Assembly: GCA_020634815.1 (NCBI GenBank)
Contig: JACKBA010000025.1
Location: 1 to 64,000, forward strand
DNA length: 64,000 nucleotides
Origin: Caldilineaceae bacterium
GTDB lineage: Bacteria; Chloroflexota; Anaerolineae; Caldilineales; Caldilineaceae
Direction: 5' to 3'
Shown: piece after piece, positions 31,062-39,826 of the stretch
How the letters are laid out: each line of letters starts with the position of its first letter
How positions within the stretch are numbered: the first letter of the stretch is position 1
Program-made: the position numbers and the translations under genes
The notes under the pieces: model-generated
Database searches by the model: none
Told to the model about the DNA's origin: nothing
Seen by the model: only the letters and a program-made list of their open reading frames with translations

Positions 31062-32306
31062 TTACATGTTGGCGATCAGCGCCTGGCCAAACTCGCTGCA
31101 CTTGACCTCGGTGGCGCCGTCCATGAGACGGGCGAAGTCGTAGGTGACGACCTTCTCGCCAATCGTCTTCTCCATGGAGTTGATGACCAGGTCAGCCGCC
31201 TCGCTCCAGCCCATATGGCGCAGCATCATCTCGCCGCTGAGGATGACGGAGGAAGGATTGACCTTGTCCTGGCCGGCATACTTGGGCGCGGTGCCGTGCG
31301 TCGCCTCGAAGATGGCGCGGCCGGTCACGTAGTTGATGTTGGCGCCCGGCGCGATGCCGATACCGCCCACCTGCGCCGCCAACGCGTCGCTGATGTAGTC
31401 GCCGTTGAGGTTCATGGTCGCAATGACGTCGTACTCGGCCGGGCGGGTGAGGATCTGCTGCAAGAAAGCGTCGGCGATGACATCCTTGATGACGATGCCG
31501 TTCGGCAGCTTGTGCCAGGGACCGCCATCCCACGGCTCGGCGCCGAACTCTTCGCGCGCGACCTTGTAGCCCCACTGCATGAAGGCGCCCTCGGTGAACT
31601 TCATGATGTTGCCCTTGTGCACCAGCGTGACGCTCTTACGGTTGTTGTCGATGGCGTACTGGATGGCGGCGCGCACCAGGCGGCTCGTGCCCTCTTCGCT
31701 GATGGGCTTGATGCCGATGCCGCTGCTCTCAGGGAAGCGAATCTTGGTGACGCCCATCTCCTCCTGGAGGAACTTGATGACCTTCTGCGCGCCGTCGCTG
31801 TAGCCTTCCCACTCGATGCCGGCGTAGATGTCTTCCGTGTTCTCGCGGAAGATGATCATGTCGATCTGCTCGGGGTGCTTGACTGGGCTCGGTACACCGT
31901 TGAAGTATTGCACCGGGCGCACGCAGGCGTAGAGGTCCAGCCGCTGGCGCAGCGCCACGTTGATGCTGCGGATGCCGCCGCCGACCGGCGTGGTGAGCGG
32001 TCCCTTGATGGCGACGATGTATTCGTCGATGGCGTCGAGCGTCTCCTGCGGCAGCCAGATGGGCTCGCTGTAGACTTCGTTGGCCTTCTCGCCGGCATAG
32101 ACCTCCATCCAGGCGATCTGGCGCGTGCCGCCGTAGGCCTTCTCCACCGCGGCGTCGAGCACAGGCTGGCTGGCGGCCCAGATGTCGACGCCGGTGCCGT
32201 CACCTTCGATAAACGCGACGATGGGATTGTCCGGGACGTGCAACACGCCGTCCTTCAACGTAATTTTCTCGCCCTGGGCGGGCACCGTGATTTTGTCAAA
32301 TGCCAT
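31062..32306 (-). CDS. icd: isocitrate dehydrogenase (NADP-type family)
   Basis: TCA-cycle enzyme oxidising isocitrate to 2-oxoglutarate, the acceptor substrate of glutamate synthase encoded earlier in the window. The 414 residues contain VAFIEGDGTGVDIW, substrate-binding RSINVALRQRLDLYACVRPV (here Ser and Arg contact isocitrate), IIFRENTEDIYAGIEWE, LVHKGNIMKFTEGAF and the family signature NLNGDYISDALAAQVGGIG. The C-terminal THGTAPKYAGQDKVNPSSV supports NADP use, as in the E. coli-type family. AAAAGGAG lies nine bases before the ATG. A hairpin follows the stop. Confidence 0.95.
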   Translation of the reverse strand: MAFDKITVPAQGEKITLKDGVLHVPDNPIVAFIEGDGTGVDIWAASQPVLDAAVEKAYGGTRQIAWMEVYAGEKANEVYSEPIWLPQETLDAIDEYIVAIKGPLTTPVGGGIRSINVALRQRLDLYACVRPVQYFNGVPSPVKHPEQIDMIIFRENTEDIYAGIEWEGYSDGAQKVIKFLQEEMGVTKIRFPESSGIGIKPISEEGTSRLVRAAIQYAIDNNRKSVTLVHKGNIMKFTEGAFMQWGYKVAREEFGAEPWDGGPWHKLPNGIVIKDVIADAFLQQILTRPAEYDVIATMNLNGDYISDALAAQVGGIGIAPGANINYVTGRAIFEATHGTAPKYAGQDKVNPSSVILSGEMMLRHMGWSEAADLVINSMEKTIGEKVVTYDFARLMDGATEVKCSEFGQALIANM

Positions 32307-32478
32307 GAGTGCGTACTCCTTTTGGTGGTGTAGGCGATTCGTTCCAATAAAAACACGCCGTTTGGGAGGGCGCGTTCGTTTTGTTTCCTCAAGAGGATCG
32401 ACGGCAAGTGTACCAAAGAGCGATCAAAGAGTCTATTTCCCGGCGCGTAAAACGAAAAAACAAGCGTCAAGATGATCT

Positions 32479-32507
32479 CACACCAAGACGCAAAGAGCAC
32501 AAAGGGG
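32479..32507. repeat. single arm of the CACCAAGACGCAAAG-type intergenic repeat
   Basis: CACCAAGACGCAAAGAGCAC followed by AAAGGGG resembles the left arm of the element at 15720-15818. The rest of the 293-base gap 32307-32599 holds no gene. Confidence 0.5.
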
Positions 32508-32599
32508 TTAGGCCAAACGGTCGATGTGGAGCAAATCATGAAGCAAAATGAGTGCGTCGCGAGCGGTGCGGTTCACCGGGCGTCGATTGCCGGCGGCTG

Positions 32600-33235
32600 T
32601 CAGCTCGCCAGGTAGCGTTCGATTGGCTGCGCCGGGCCGTGGCCGGGGTAGATGTGGGTCGCACCGCGCTCGCGCAGCAGGCGCCAGCTCGCTGCGACGA
32701 CGGCCGGGTCTTCCAGCGCGACGCGGGCCGGGTGCGTGAGATCGCCCGTGAAGGCGGCGCCGCTATCCAGCAGCAGCGACACACTGTCGTCGGAGTGGCC
32801 GGGCGTCGGTAGAATCTCGCCGGCAATGCCCAGCCGGGCGAGCAGAGGGCGGCTCTCGGCGCACGAGATGACCACATTGCCCGTCGCCGTGATCTCCACG
32901 TAGCCATCCTGCGGCTTGACCCATGTTTTCATGCGCGGGATGGCATCGACCTGGAGATCCATGACGAGGAGGGGAACGCCGGCGCGCTTGAACTCTTCGC
33001 CCAGCCCGGCGTGGTCGATGTGGTAGTGCGTCGCCAGCGTATAGCGGATCTCACCCAGCGGCACATCCATCTGCTGGAGCGTGGCGCGCATGAGCCCCAT
33101 GGAGCCCGGCCAACCGATATCGACCAGCACGCGCGCCCGACCGGCGCTGATAACCCAGAAGTTGGTGGAGCGGTAGCCGACATTGACGATGGTCAATGTC
33201 GTCTCTGCGGCGCGCCCACCCTGCTTCGGCGCCAT
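32600..33235 (-). CDS. metallo-beta-lactamase-fold hydrolase
   Basis: A 211-residue MBL-fold enzyme. The metal motif is TLATHYHIDHAGLGEEF (H-x-H-x-D-H), with later ligands in PTPGHSDDSVSLLL, AFTGDLTH and IYPGHGP. The short length and the order match generic glyoxalase II/MBL hydrolases; substrate unknown. The ATG overlaps the stop of the upstream membrane protein gene (TGATG), so the two are translationally coupled and may work together. Confidence 0.85.
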   Translation of the reverse strand: MAPKQGGRAAETTLTIVNVGYRSTNFWVISAGRARVLVDIGWPGSMGLMRATLQQMDVPLGEIRYTLATHYHIDHAGLGEEFKRAGVPLLVMDLQVDAIPRMKTWVKPQDGYVEITATGNVVISCAESRPLLARLGIAGEILPTPGHSDDSVSLLLDSGAAFTGDLTHPARVALEDPAVVAASWRLLRERGATHIYPGHGPAQPIERYLAS

Positions 33236-34065
33236 CACGTCCCGGCACGGCGGCGCGCCGCCATCCAGACATAGAAGAGAAAGATGCCGACGAGCAATCC
33301 CGCCAACCCGCCGACGAAGAGCAGCGCCGCCGGATTGGCGGGGTCGAACTCGCCCCAGGCGCGCCAGGCCGCCAGCAGAATCAGCGCGATCGACAAGGCC
33401 TGCGCCTGCAAGATGAGTTGCGCGGCGCTCCAGCGTTGGTCCAGCGCAATCCCCAGCCCGACCAGCCCGGGCAGGGCAAACATGGCGCTCGCCACGCGCG
33501 CCGTGAGCGGCGAAAGCGTCCACGGCCAGAGGGCAATCATGCGCTCCGGGCTGACAAAGAGCAGCACGCTGATGAGCAGCGTCACGATGCCGATTGTCCC
33601 AACCAGCCAGCGCAATGCACGCGGGATTGCAACGTCGCCGGCTGCAAGCGCGCCTGGGTCTTCGCGGCGGTTGCGCAGCCAGGTGATGAAGACGATGAAG
33701 GGCGTCGTGAAGTAAAGCCCGGCCCACGCCCAGAAGGAGATGTGGTCGTGCGTAAAGCGATCCCAGTGCAGGAGCGTGGCGAGCCCCAAGAGCGAGGCAA
33801 AGGCAATCACGGGCGGGAACCCGACCTTGATGCGGTGCCATTGCGACGCGGCCAGCACGCCGGTGAAGAAGTAGATGCCGCCGGCATAAGCGGAGCCGAG
33901 CATCATGGCCGACATGGTCGGTTGCAGCTTCCAGGCGAAGAGCGCGGCGGTCTGGGTCGGAGCGAAGTAGAGGATAATGAAGGCCACCACCAGGAAGGGG
34001 ATGACGAGCGCCGCGACCCAGCGCGTGGCGGCCAGAATACGGTCGGTTGGCGGTGCGGGTTCCAT
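33235..34065 (-). CDS. multi-pass membrane protein of unknown function
   Basis: A 276-residue protein with about eight hydrophobic segments (for example WVAALVIPFLVVAFIILYFA, WAWAGLYFTTPFIVFITWL, WLVGTIGIVTLLISVLLFV and LLFVGGLAGLLVGIFLFYVW). No named family was recognised. ATG 34065 is preceded by GAGG; a longer in-frame extension to 34272 lacks membrane character and was not used. It is coupled to the downstream MBL hydrolase by a TGATG overlap and divergent from the ABC transporter operon. Confidence 0.65.
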   Translation of the reverse strand: MEPAPPTDRILAATRWVAALVIPFLVVAFIILYFAPTQTAALFAWKLQPTMSAMMLGSAYAGGIYFFTGVLAASQWHRIKVGFPPVIAFASLLGLATLLHWDRFTHDHISFWAWAGLYFTTPFIVFITWLRNRREDPGALAAGDVAIPRALRWLVGTIGIVTLLISVLLFVSPERMIALWPWTLSPLTARVASAMFALPGLVGLGIALDQRWSAAQLILQAQALSIALILLAAWRAWGEFDPANPAALLFVGGLAGLLVGIFLFYVWMAARRRAGT

Positions 34066-34207
34066 CGAAAGTCCTCTCGCCACAAAGGGCTGGGCAACGC
34101 GCGCAAGGGCATCTCTTGCCGAACGCTGTGCCGGGTCTGATCGTAAGGTATATGGCAGGCTGCGATGAGGCAGAATTCTTCCAGAAATGAGCGCGGCTGT
34201 CAACCTG

Positions 34208-34236
34208 TTGCACGGCACTATGGCATGTGATAGGCT
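34208..34236 (+). promoter_or_regulatory. possible promoter of the ABC transporter / glycan operon
   Basis: TTGCAC (34208-34213), 17 bases, then TAGGCT (34231-34236) with an upstream TGTGA. The -35 box is good and the -10 weak. The 34066-34439 gap holds no other feature that could be supported. Confidence 0.3.
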
Positions 34237-34439
34237 AGCTGCTATCCACCGATCGCATCGCGTGCCGATCATTGTTCGCTTATATGAGTGTGAAGAGCCG
34301 ATTCATTCACGCCATGGCCACCTTACGATCCACGACCTTGCCGTCCGGTATTTCATGCATGGATAGTCTGACAAACGAGCATCTACGCGGCTGGAAGACA
34401 AGAAGCAGGGTATCGAGCCACTCGACACCATCTTTCGCT

Positions 34440-35219
34440 ATGCACCTGAGCGTTTTCCACATCACCAAGGCCTTTATTTCCCCGCGCGGTACGATCTCTG
34501 CGCTGGCCGATGTGACCTTTACTGCTTTCCAAGGTGAATTCGTCGCCCTCGTCGGCCCCAGCGGCTGCGGCAAGTCCACGCTACTGCGCCTGGTGGCCGG
34601 CCTGCTGGCGCCGGACAGCGGCCAGATCGACTTCACCGGCTGGCCACAGCCGCCCAAACGCCGCCTGGTCTTCCAGGATCACGCACTCTTTCCGTGGATG
34701 ACCGTAGCCGACAACGTCGCCTTTGGCCTGGAGATGGACGGCATCGACCGGACTGACCGGCGGCAGCGGGCGATCGCTCAACTGGAGAGCATGGGGCTGG
34801 CCGGGTTCGCCGACCACTACCCCCACGAGCTGTCCGGCGGCATGAAGCAGCGCGCCGCCATCGCCCGGGCCTTCGTCACCCAGCCGGACATCCTGCTCAT
34901 GGACGAGCCGCTGCGGGCACTGGACGCGCAGACGCGGCTGGTGATCCAGGAAGAGTTGCTGTCGCTGTGGGAACGCCGACGACCGCTGGTGCTCTACGTC
35001 ACCCACGACATCGAAGAGGCGCTGCTGCTGGCGGACCGGGTGCTGGTGATGAGCGGACGGCCAGGCCAGGTTCGCGCCGAGGTGACGCCGCCCCTGGGCC
35101 GTCCGCGGGACTTGACTGGCCGCGCCCACCCAGAGATCGAGGAGAGCAAGTGGCAAATTTGGAAGCTGCTGGAAGAGGACGTGCGTCGTCAGATCCAGCC
35201 GCAGCGCGTGACGAGTTAG
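34440..35219 (+). CDS. ABC transporter ATP-binding protein (SsuB/TauB/nitrate-type)
   Basis: A 259-residue ATPase that would power an importer of the nitrate/sulfonate/taurine/pyrimidine-precursor class. Motifs in order: Walker A GPSGCGKST, Q-loop FQDHALFPW, signature LSGGMKQR, Walker B ILLMDEPLRALD and switch His THDIEEALLLADR. ATG 34440 fits the family N-terminus; the frame is open upstream to 34272. It overlaps the permease gene by 70 bases. Near-copies of parts of this gene recur at 43833 (5' part) and 56752 (3' part). Confidence 0.9.
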   Translation: MHLSVFHITKAFISPRGTISALADVTFTAFQGEFVALVGPSGCGKSTLLRLVAGLLAPDSGQIDFTGWPQPPKRRLVFQDHALFPWMTVADNVAFGLEMDGIDRTDRRQRAIAQLESMGLAGFADHYPHELSGGMKQRAAIARAFVTQPDILLMDEPLRALDAQTRLVIQEELLSLWERRRPLVLYVTHDIEEALLLADRVLVMSGRPGQVRAEVTPPLGRPRDLTGRAHPEIEESKWQIWKLLEEDVRRQIQPQRVTS

Positions 35220-35995
35220 GCAGGCGTTCGCCGTCCCGTCCCTGGCCGTTGGAGCGCTGGCTGCCGCCTGCGCTGCTGCTGGCCGGGCTGGCGTTGTGGG
35301 AAGTAGCTGCACGCGCCGGGTGGATCTCGGCGCTCTTCTTTCCGCCGCCGTCCGCAATCACACTCACCCTGCTGCGCATGTTGGGCAGCGTCGACTTCTG
35401 GGCCGGGTTGGGCAGCACGCTTATGCGTCTGACGGCCGGCGTCCTCATCGGCGGCGGCGCCGGGCTGCTGCTGGGCTGGCTGATGGGCGTCAGCCGTCCG
35501 CTGCGGGTGGCGCTGGCGCCGCTGGTGGCCGCGCTGCATCCGCTGCCCAAGCTGGCGCTCTTCCCCATCGTGCTGGTGATTCTGGGCATCGGCGAATCGT
35601 CCAAAGTGGCGCTGGTCGCCCTGACCGCCTTCTTTCCCATGCTGCTCAACACCCTGGCCGGTGTGCAGCAGATCGACCCCACCCATTGGGAAGTGGCCGC
35701 CAACTACGGCGCTACCGGCGGCAAGCTGCTGCGCCGGGTCGTGCTGCCGGGCAGCCTGCCCATGACCTTGACCGGGCTGCGCCTGGCCGTCAACGGCGCG
35801 CTGGTGGTCACCATCGCCATCGAGATGCTCTCGGCGCGGCAGGGGCTGGGCGCGACGATCTGGCTGGCCTGGCAGACGCTGAGGACAGAGGATCTGTATG
35901 CTACGCTGGTGGTGATCGGCGGTCTGGGATTGGCAAGTAATCAACTCCTGGAATCTGCGACCCGATTGTTGTTACCTTGGAAAGGTAAACCATAA
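35150..35995 (+). CDS. ABC transporter permease (SsuC/TauC-type)
   Basis: A 281-residue inner-membrane subunit with about six helices (LPPALLLAGLALWEVAARAG, LTAGVLIGGGAGLLLGWLMG and so on). The cytoplasmic EAA-type loop that docks to the ATPase is seen in EVAANYGATGGKLLRRVVLP. GTG 35150 has GAGGAG five bases upstream and overlaps the ATPase gene; no ATG is available before the first helix. It is followed by the binding-protein gene two bases after the stop. The substrate class is inferred from the family only. Confidence 0.86.
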   Translation: MANLEAAGRGRASSDPAAARDELGRRSPSRPWPLERWLPPALLLAGLALWEVAARAGWISALFFPPPSAITLTLLRMLGSVDFWAGLGSTLMRLTAGVLIGGGAGLLLGWLMGVSRPLRVALAPLVAALHPLPKLALFPIVLVILGIGESSKVALVALTAFFPMLLNTLAGVQQIDPTHWEVAANYGATGGKLLRRVVLPGSLPMTLTGLRLAVNGALVVTIAIEMLSARQGLGATIWLAWQTLRTEDLYATLVVIGGLGLASNQLLESATRLLLPWKGKP

Positions 35996-35997
35996 AC

Positions 35998-37032
35998 ATG
36001 CTGCTCGAAAAGATAGTCACCGGACATCGCAATCTATTTGGCGTCGCCATGATCACCTTAATGACACTGGCCGGTTGTATGCCGATCAATAGTCCTGTTG
36101 CGCCACCCGCTACACCTACTGCTGCTCTGGTTCCCGTTCGAGTTGGCACGTTGCCCTTTATCTCTAACGCAATTTTGAAGCTTGCTGAAGCCGAAGGCTA
36201 TTTTGCCGAGCAGGGGCTAGACGTTGAGTTGGTGCTGTTTCGTTCGCCGAACGAGCTCACCCCGCTGCTGATCAAGGGCGAGCTTGACGCAGCAGCGCCT
36301 GGGCTGACTGCTGGTTTCTTCAACGCGATCGCCAAGGGCGCCAGAATCAGGGCTGCCTTGCCCTTGACGTCGTTTAGCCCGACTAGTTGTTCAGTGGTTT
36401 CCTATCTGGCACGCCAAAGCGACGCGGCAAATGGCAACTATGACAGCTTTGCACAGTGGCAAGGGGTCAATCTCGGTGTTCCGCCGGCTGGCCAAGAAGG
36501 CATGCCGGGCTACCTGACTGATATGATTTTGCAGCAGGCTGGCCTGACCCTCAAAGACGTCACGTTGACACCACTGGACACCTCTATTCAAGGTGAAGCC
36601 CTTCGTTCTGGTCAAGTGGACCTGCTCTATGCTGTTGAACCATTGACCACACGCCTGATGTCTGATGGTGATGTGGCGGTGCTGACCACGGGCGCGGTCG
36701 TGGCACCCGACTTGACCGCCAGTATTGTTGCGTTCGGTCCGGCCTTTTTGGACAATCCAGACATGGGTCGCCGTTTTGCACAAGCATACTTGAAAGCGGT
36801 GCGGCAATACCGGGAAGGCAAAACTGCCCGCAACGTTGCAATCATCGCCGCCCACACCGGTCTCGATCCTGCACTTGTAAAGGCGGCATGCTGGGTGGAC
36901 ATTCCACCGGAAGGCGCCATCAATGCAGACTCGATCATGGCCTATCAGCGCTGGCTGCAGGCACAGGGGTTGCTGGAACAGTTGGTGCTGCCGGAAAACT
37001 TCATCGTCCAAGGATTGGTTGAAGAGAATTGA
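35998..37032 (+). CDS. ABC transporter substrate-binding lipoprotein (NMT1/SsuA-like)
   Basis: A 344-residue periplasmic-type binding protein anchored as a lipoprotein: signal peptide ending LMTLAGC, then a Pro/Thr/Ala-rich linker (PVAPPATPTAALVPV). The fold I start is typical of SsuA/TauA/ThiY proteins: VRVGTLPFISNAILKLAEAE followed by GYFAEQGLDVELVLFRSPNE. The ligand is not identifiable. Its TGA overlaps the ATG of the adenylation-domain gene (TGATG), tying the importer to that enzyme: the imported compound may be what the enzyme activates. This is an inference. Confidence 0.87.
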   Translation: MLLEKIVTGHRNLFGVAMITLMTLAGCMPINSPVAPPATPTAALVPVRVGTLPFISNAILKLAEAEGYFAEQGLDVELVLFRSPNELTPLLIKGELDAAAPGLTAGFFNAIAKGARIRAALPLTSFSPTSCSVVSYLARQSDAANGNYDSFAQWQGVNLGVPPAGQEGMPGYLTDMILQQAGLTLKDVTLTPLDTSIQGEALRSGQVDLLYAVEPLTTRLMSDGDVAVLTTGAVVAPDLTASIVAFGPAFLDNPDMGRRFAQAYLKAVRQYREGKTARNVAIIAAHTGLDPALVKAACWVDIPPEGAINADSIMAYQRWLQAQGLLEQLVLPENFIVQGLVEEN

Positions 37033-39821
37033 TGACAAAGTTGGCAGTAGAATCTGTCGGCAAAGCCGCTGATGGTGATGAACTGCAATACACCGACGCG
37101 GATCTGGAGACATCCGTCCCGTTTCGCTTTGCCAGGGTCGTGGCCAACGTGCCCGCCGGCCACGTCGCGTACCAAAGTCCGACGGGATCGCTTACGTACG
37201 CCCGCCTGGATCAGTTGAGCAACCAGTTGGCGGCGTTGCTGGTAGAACGCCTCGGCTGCGGCCAGCCAGGCGCGCAGTTGGCGATCGTTACCCTGCTGCC
37301 TCATGGCGCGGTTTCTTTAATTGGGCTGATGGCGGTGCTGAAAGCGGGCCATTTCTATGTGCCGCTGGAGCCGGATATCGGAGCGGGATTTGCCAGGCAG
37401 ATTGTGGATGAGTGCGATCCGAAGGCGATCTTGACGACGCCCGCCTGGCGCTTGCTTGCCCAAAGTTGGGGCTGCGATACCCCCAATGTGCTTCCAATTG
37501 TGCTGGATGACCATTGGCTGGATGACCATTGGCTGGATGACCCGCGACCTTTTTCTCCGCTATCGGCTTTATCCGCCGGCATGTTGGCGTCGGTGCTGTA
37601 CACTTCGGGATCGACCGGACAGCCCAACGGGGTGCTCCGCACTCATGCTCAGAATCAACTCCTGGCCTGCGTCAACACCAATGAGAGTCGCTACGGCCCA
37701 CGCGCACGCGTCGCCCACGTAATGTCCTACGCGTATGGTGCTTCAGCCGGTGTGATTTTCGGTGCGTTGTTGAGCGGCGCGACCCTGTGCTCCGCCAATA
37801 CCCTGCAGATGTCCGCCACCGATTTTCATCACTGGCTTGATGTGACGCAAATCACATCGCTGCAATGCGCCCCCAGCGTGTTGCGCGCTCTGGCACGAAT
37901 CGCAGACGAAGCTGGGCCCCTGACTGCCTTGATCAGCGTTTCCACGGGTATGGAGCCGATCCAGCGTGAGACTGTGGAGCGGCTGGCGCGATTGTTAACC
38001 GCAGGCTGCCGCCTGATCTTCCGGTATGGCGCTACCGAAGTCGGATTGGCGACACGGTTTATGCTCCATGTGGGAGAGGAGTGGAACGGGAGCCAGACTC
38101 CTGCCGGATACCCTGTGCCGCACGCCGTGGTCTACATTGCCGACGACGCCGGTCAGTTGGCGTCATTCGGTGAACCAGGACAGATTTGTGTCCGGGGTCG
38201 CTATATTTCGCCTGGATACTGGAATCGCCCAGACCTGAACGCCGCCAGGTTTCTACCTGACCCTGACGGCGGCGACCGACGCATCTTTTTGACCGGCGAC
38301 CGCGGCCGAATGGACGCGGATGGTCTCCTCCACCACCTGGGCCGCATCGACTTCATGGTCAAGGTGCGCGGCTATCGGGTCGAGCCGGAGAGCATCGAGC
38401 GGGTGTTGCTGGCCCATCCAAACCTCAGCGAATGCGTCGTTATCGCACGGCCCAGCCGTGACGGAAGCAACCAGTTGATCGCCTACTTGGTCGTTCGTGA
38501 ACAGCCAGCGCCTGCCGTGTCAACATTGCGCGACTTTCTGGCCAAGACCCTGCCCAGCTACATGATCCCTGCCCGCTTCGTCTTTCTGGGGAAATTGCCG
38601 CGCAATGCCAATGCCAAGGTAGATCGCAGCGCCCTGCCACCACCAGGCAAGGCGCGCCCCGACCTGGACACGCCCTTCGTCACCCCGCGCAGCGAACGGG
38701 AGCAGCAGATCGCCGACATCTGGGCGGAACTGCTGGAGTTGGACGAGGTCGGTGTGGACGACAACTTCTTCGAGCTGGGTGGCGACTCGATCCTGGCGAT
38801 GCGCATGGCGCTGCTGGTGGAACAGAGCGTGGGCGGGCATGTCCCGCCAGAATTTTTCCGCGCCCCGACCGTGACTTACCTGGCCGCACTGTCATCGAGC
38901 GACAGACCGTCAATCAGTCTGGACCAACATCCGGTTGGTCGGCGCTCGTTTGGAAAGCGAACTGTGAAATCGCCGTACCCTACCCCTCGGCGCATTGTCA
39001 GTCAACTGGTGAATGGAGGGCCGATCTGGGGCGAACATTGTCTGCCCTATGGGCCTGGGAGGCGACTACAGCGGCTATGGCTACGTCTGCCGTTGGTCCG
39101 CCAGCAACTTCTTACGCGCGCTGCCCCACTTCAGGAGTGGTTGAGCATTCTGGGGCAGGACGATCCTGACGGCAGCAAACTTGAGCTGAGTCTGCTGGCA
39201 AACACATGGCGCATCTGGCGCCTTGCATGCATCCAACAGCAGGATATCTTTGAACGGTATGTCACCGTCCACAGTGTAGACCGGCTGGACGCAGCCATCG
39301 GAAGCGGTCGACCGCTCATTCTGGTCGGTACGCATACTGCGGGTAGCCATTCCGCCATGCGGTTGGTGATTCGCCAACGTACGGGGAAGGAATTCTGGAA
39401 CCTGGGCTATACAACGACAGGCGCGCAAGATGCGGCGGCAAAGACAGTCTATGCACGAGCATTGCTCTTGCAGGGCGGCATCGTTCAGGTGACTGGTGAC
39501 GGAGCCAAGGGCGAGCGGGGCGTTGAGATGTCGATCTATGGGCATCCCTGGCTGTTTCGTAGCGGCGGCGCCGAGTTGGCCTTGGACACGAACGCGGTCA
39601 TGCTGCCCGTCTTCCATTCTATGACCCTTGGCGGGCACATCAACGTGGAGTTTCATGAGCCTCTGACATGCGCCTCATCACTAAACAGAACGCAGCAAGT
39701 TGACGAGTTGACCCGCCAGTATGCAGCGCTGTTGATCGGCCATTTACCGACTCTGGTAAGCAACATGAGGTGGTACAAGTTGCGCCAGTTCCAAGAGTAT
39801 TCCAATACCGCAAAGCGTTGA
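37032..39821 (+). CDS. NRPS-like fusion: adenylation domain, carrier domain, LpxL-like acyltransferase domain
   Basis: A 929-residue cytoplasmic or membrane-associated enzyme. Residues about 15-555 form an adenylation domain: A3 LYTSGSTGQPNGVLRTH, A5 FRYGATEVGLA, A7 LTGDRGRMDADG, A8 GRIDFMVKVRGYRVEPESIE, A10 NANAKVDRSALP with the catalytic Lys. In the A4 region the usual FDAS is YGAS, so the Asp that holds the alpha-amino group of amino acids is Gly; the substrate is probably not a standard alpha-amino acid. A carrier domain follows (DDNFFELGGDSILAMRM; phosphopantetheine Ser at about 586). Residues about 690-915 resemble LpxL/HtrB lysophospholipid acyltransferases (ILVGTHTAGSHS, GGIVQVTGDGAKG, AVMLPVFHS) but lack the acidic residue of H-x4-D/E. 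It is coupled to the importer gene upstream. Confidence 0.82.
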   Translation: MTKLAVESVGKAADGDELQYTDADLETSVPFRFARVVANVPAGHVAYQSPTGSLTYARLDQLSNQLAALLVERLGCGQPGAQLAIVTLLPHGAVSLIGLMAVLKAGHFYVPLEPDIGAGFARQIVDECDPKAILTTPAWRLLAQSWGCDTPNVLPIVLDDHWLDDHWLDDPRPFSPLSALSAGMLASVLYTSGSTGQPNGVLRTHAQNQLLACVNTNESRYGPRARVAHVMSYAYGASAGVIFGALLSGATLCSANTLQMSATDFHHWLDVTQITSLQCAPSVLRALARIADEAGPLTALISVSTGMEPIQRETVERLARLLTAGCRLIFRYGATEVGLATRFMLHVGEEWNGSQTPAGYPVPHAVVYIADDAGQLASFGEPGQICVRGRYISPGYWNRPDLNAARFLPDPDGGDRRIFLTGDRGRMDADGLLHHLGRIDFMVKVRGYRVEPESIERVLLAHPNLSECVVIARPSRDGSNQLIAYLVVREQPAPAVSTLRDFLAKTLPSYMIPARFVFLGKLPRNANAKVDRSALPPPGKARPDLDTPFVTPRSEREQQIADIWAELLELDEVGVDDNFFELGGDSILAMRMALLVEQSVGGHVPPEFFRAPTVTYLAALSSSDRPSISLDQHPVGRRSFGKRTVKSPYPTPRRIVSQLVNGGPIWGEHCLPYGPGRRLQRLWLRLPLVRQQLLTRAAPLQEWLSILGQDDPDGSKLELSLLANTWRIWRLACIQQQDIFERYVTVHSVDRLDAAIGSGRPLILVGTHTAGSHSAMRLVIRQRTGKEFWNLGYTTTGAQDAAAKTVYARALLLQGGIVQVTGDGAKGERGVEMSIYGHPWLFRSGGAELALDTNAVMLPVFHSMTLGGHINVEFHEPLTCASSLNRTQQVDELTRQYAALLIGHLPTLVSNMRWYKLRQFQEYSNTAKR
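37503..37541. repeat. 15-bp in-frame tandem repeat inside the adenylation domain
   Basis: CTGGATGACCATTGG is present twice (37503-37517, 37518-37532) with a third partial copy, encoding LDDHWLDDHWLDD. It looks like recent slippage in a surface loop. Confidence 0.85.
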
Positions 39822-39826
39822 GCAGA

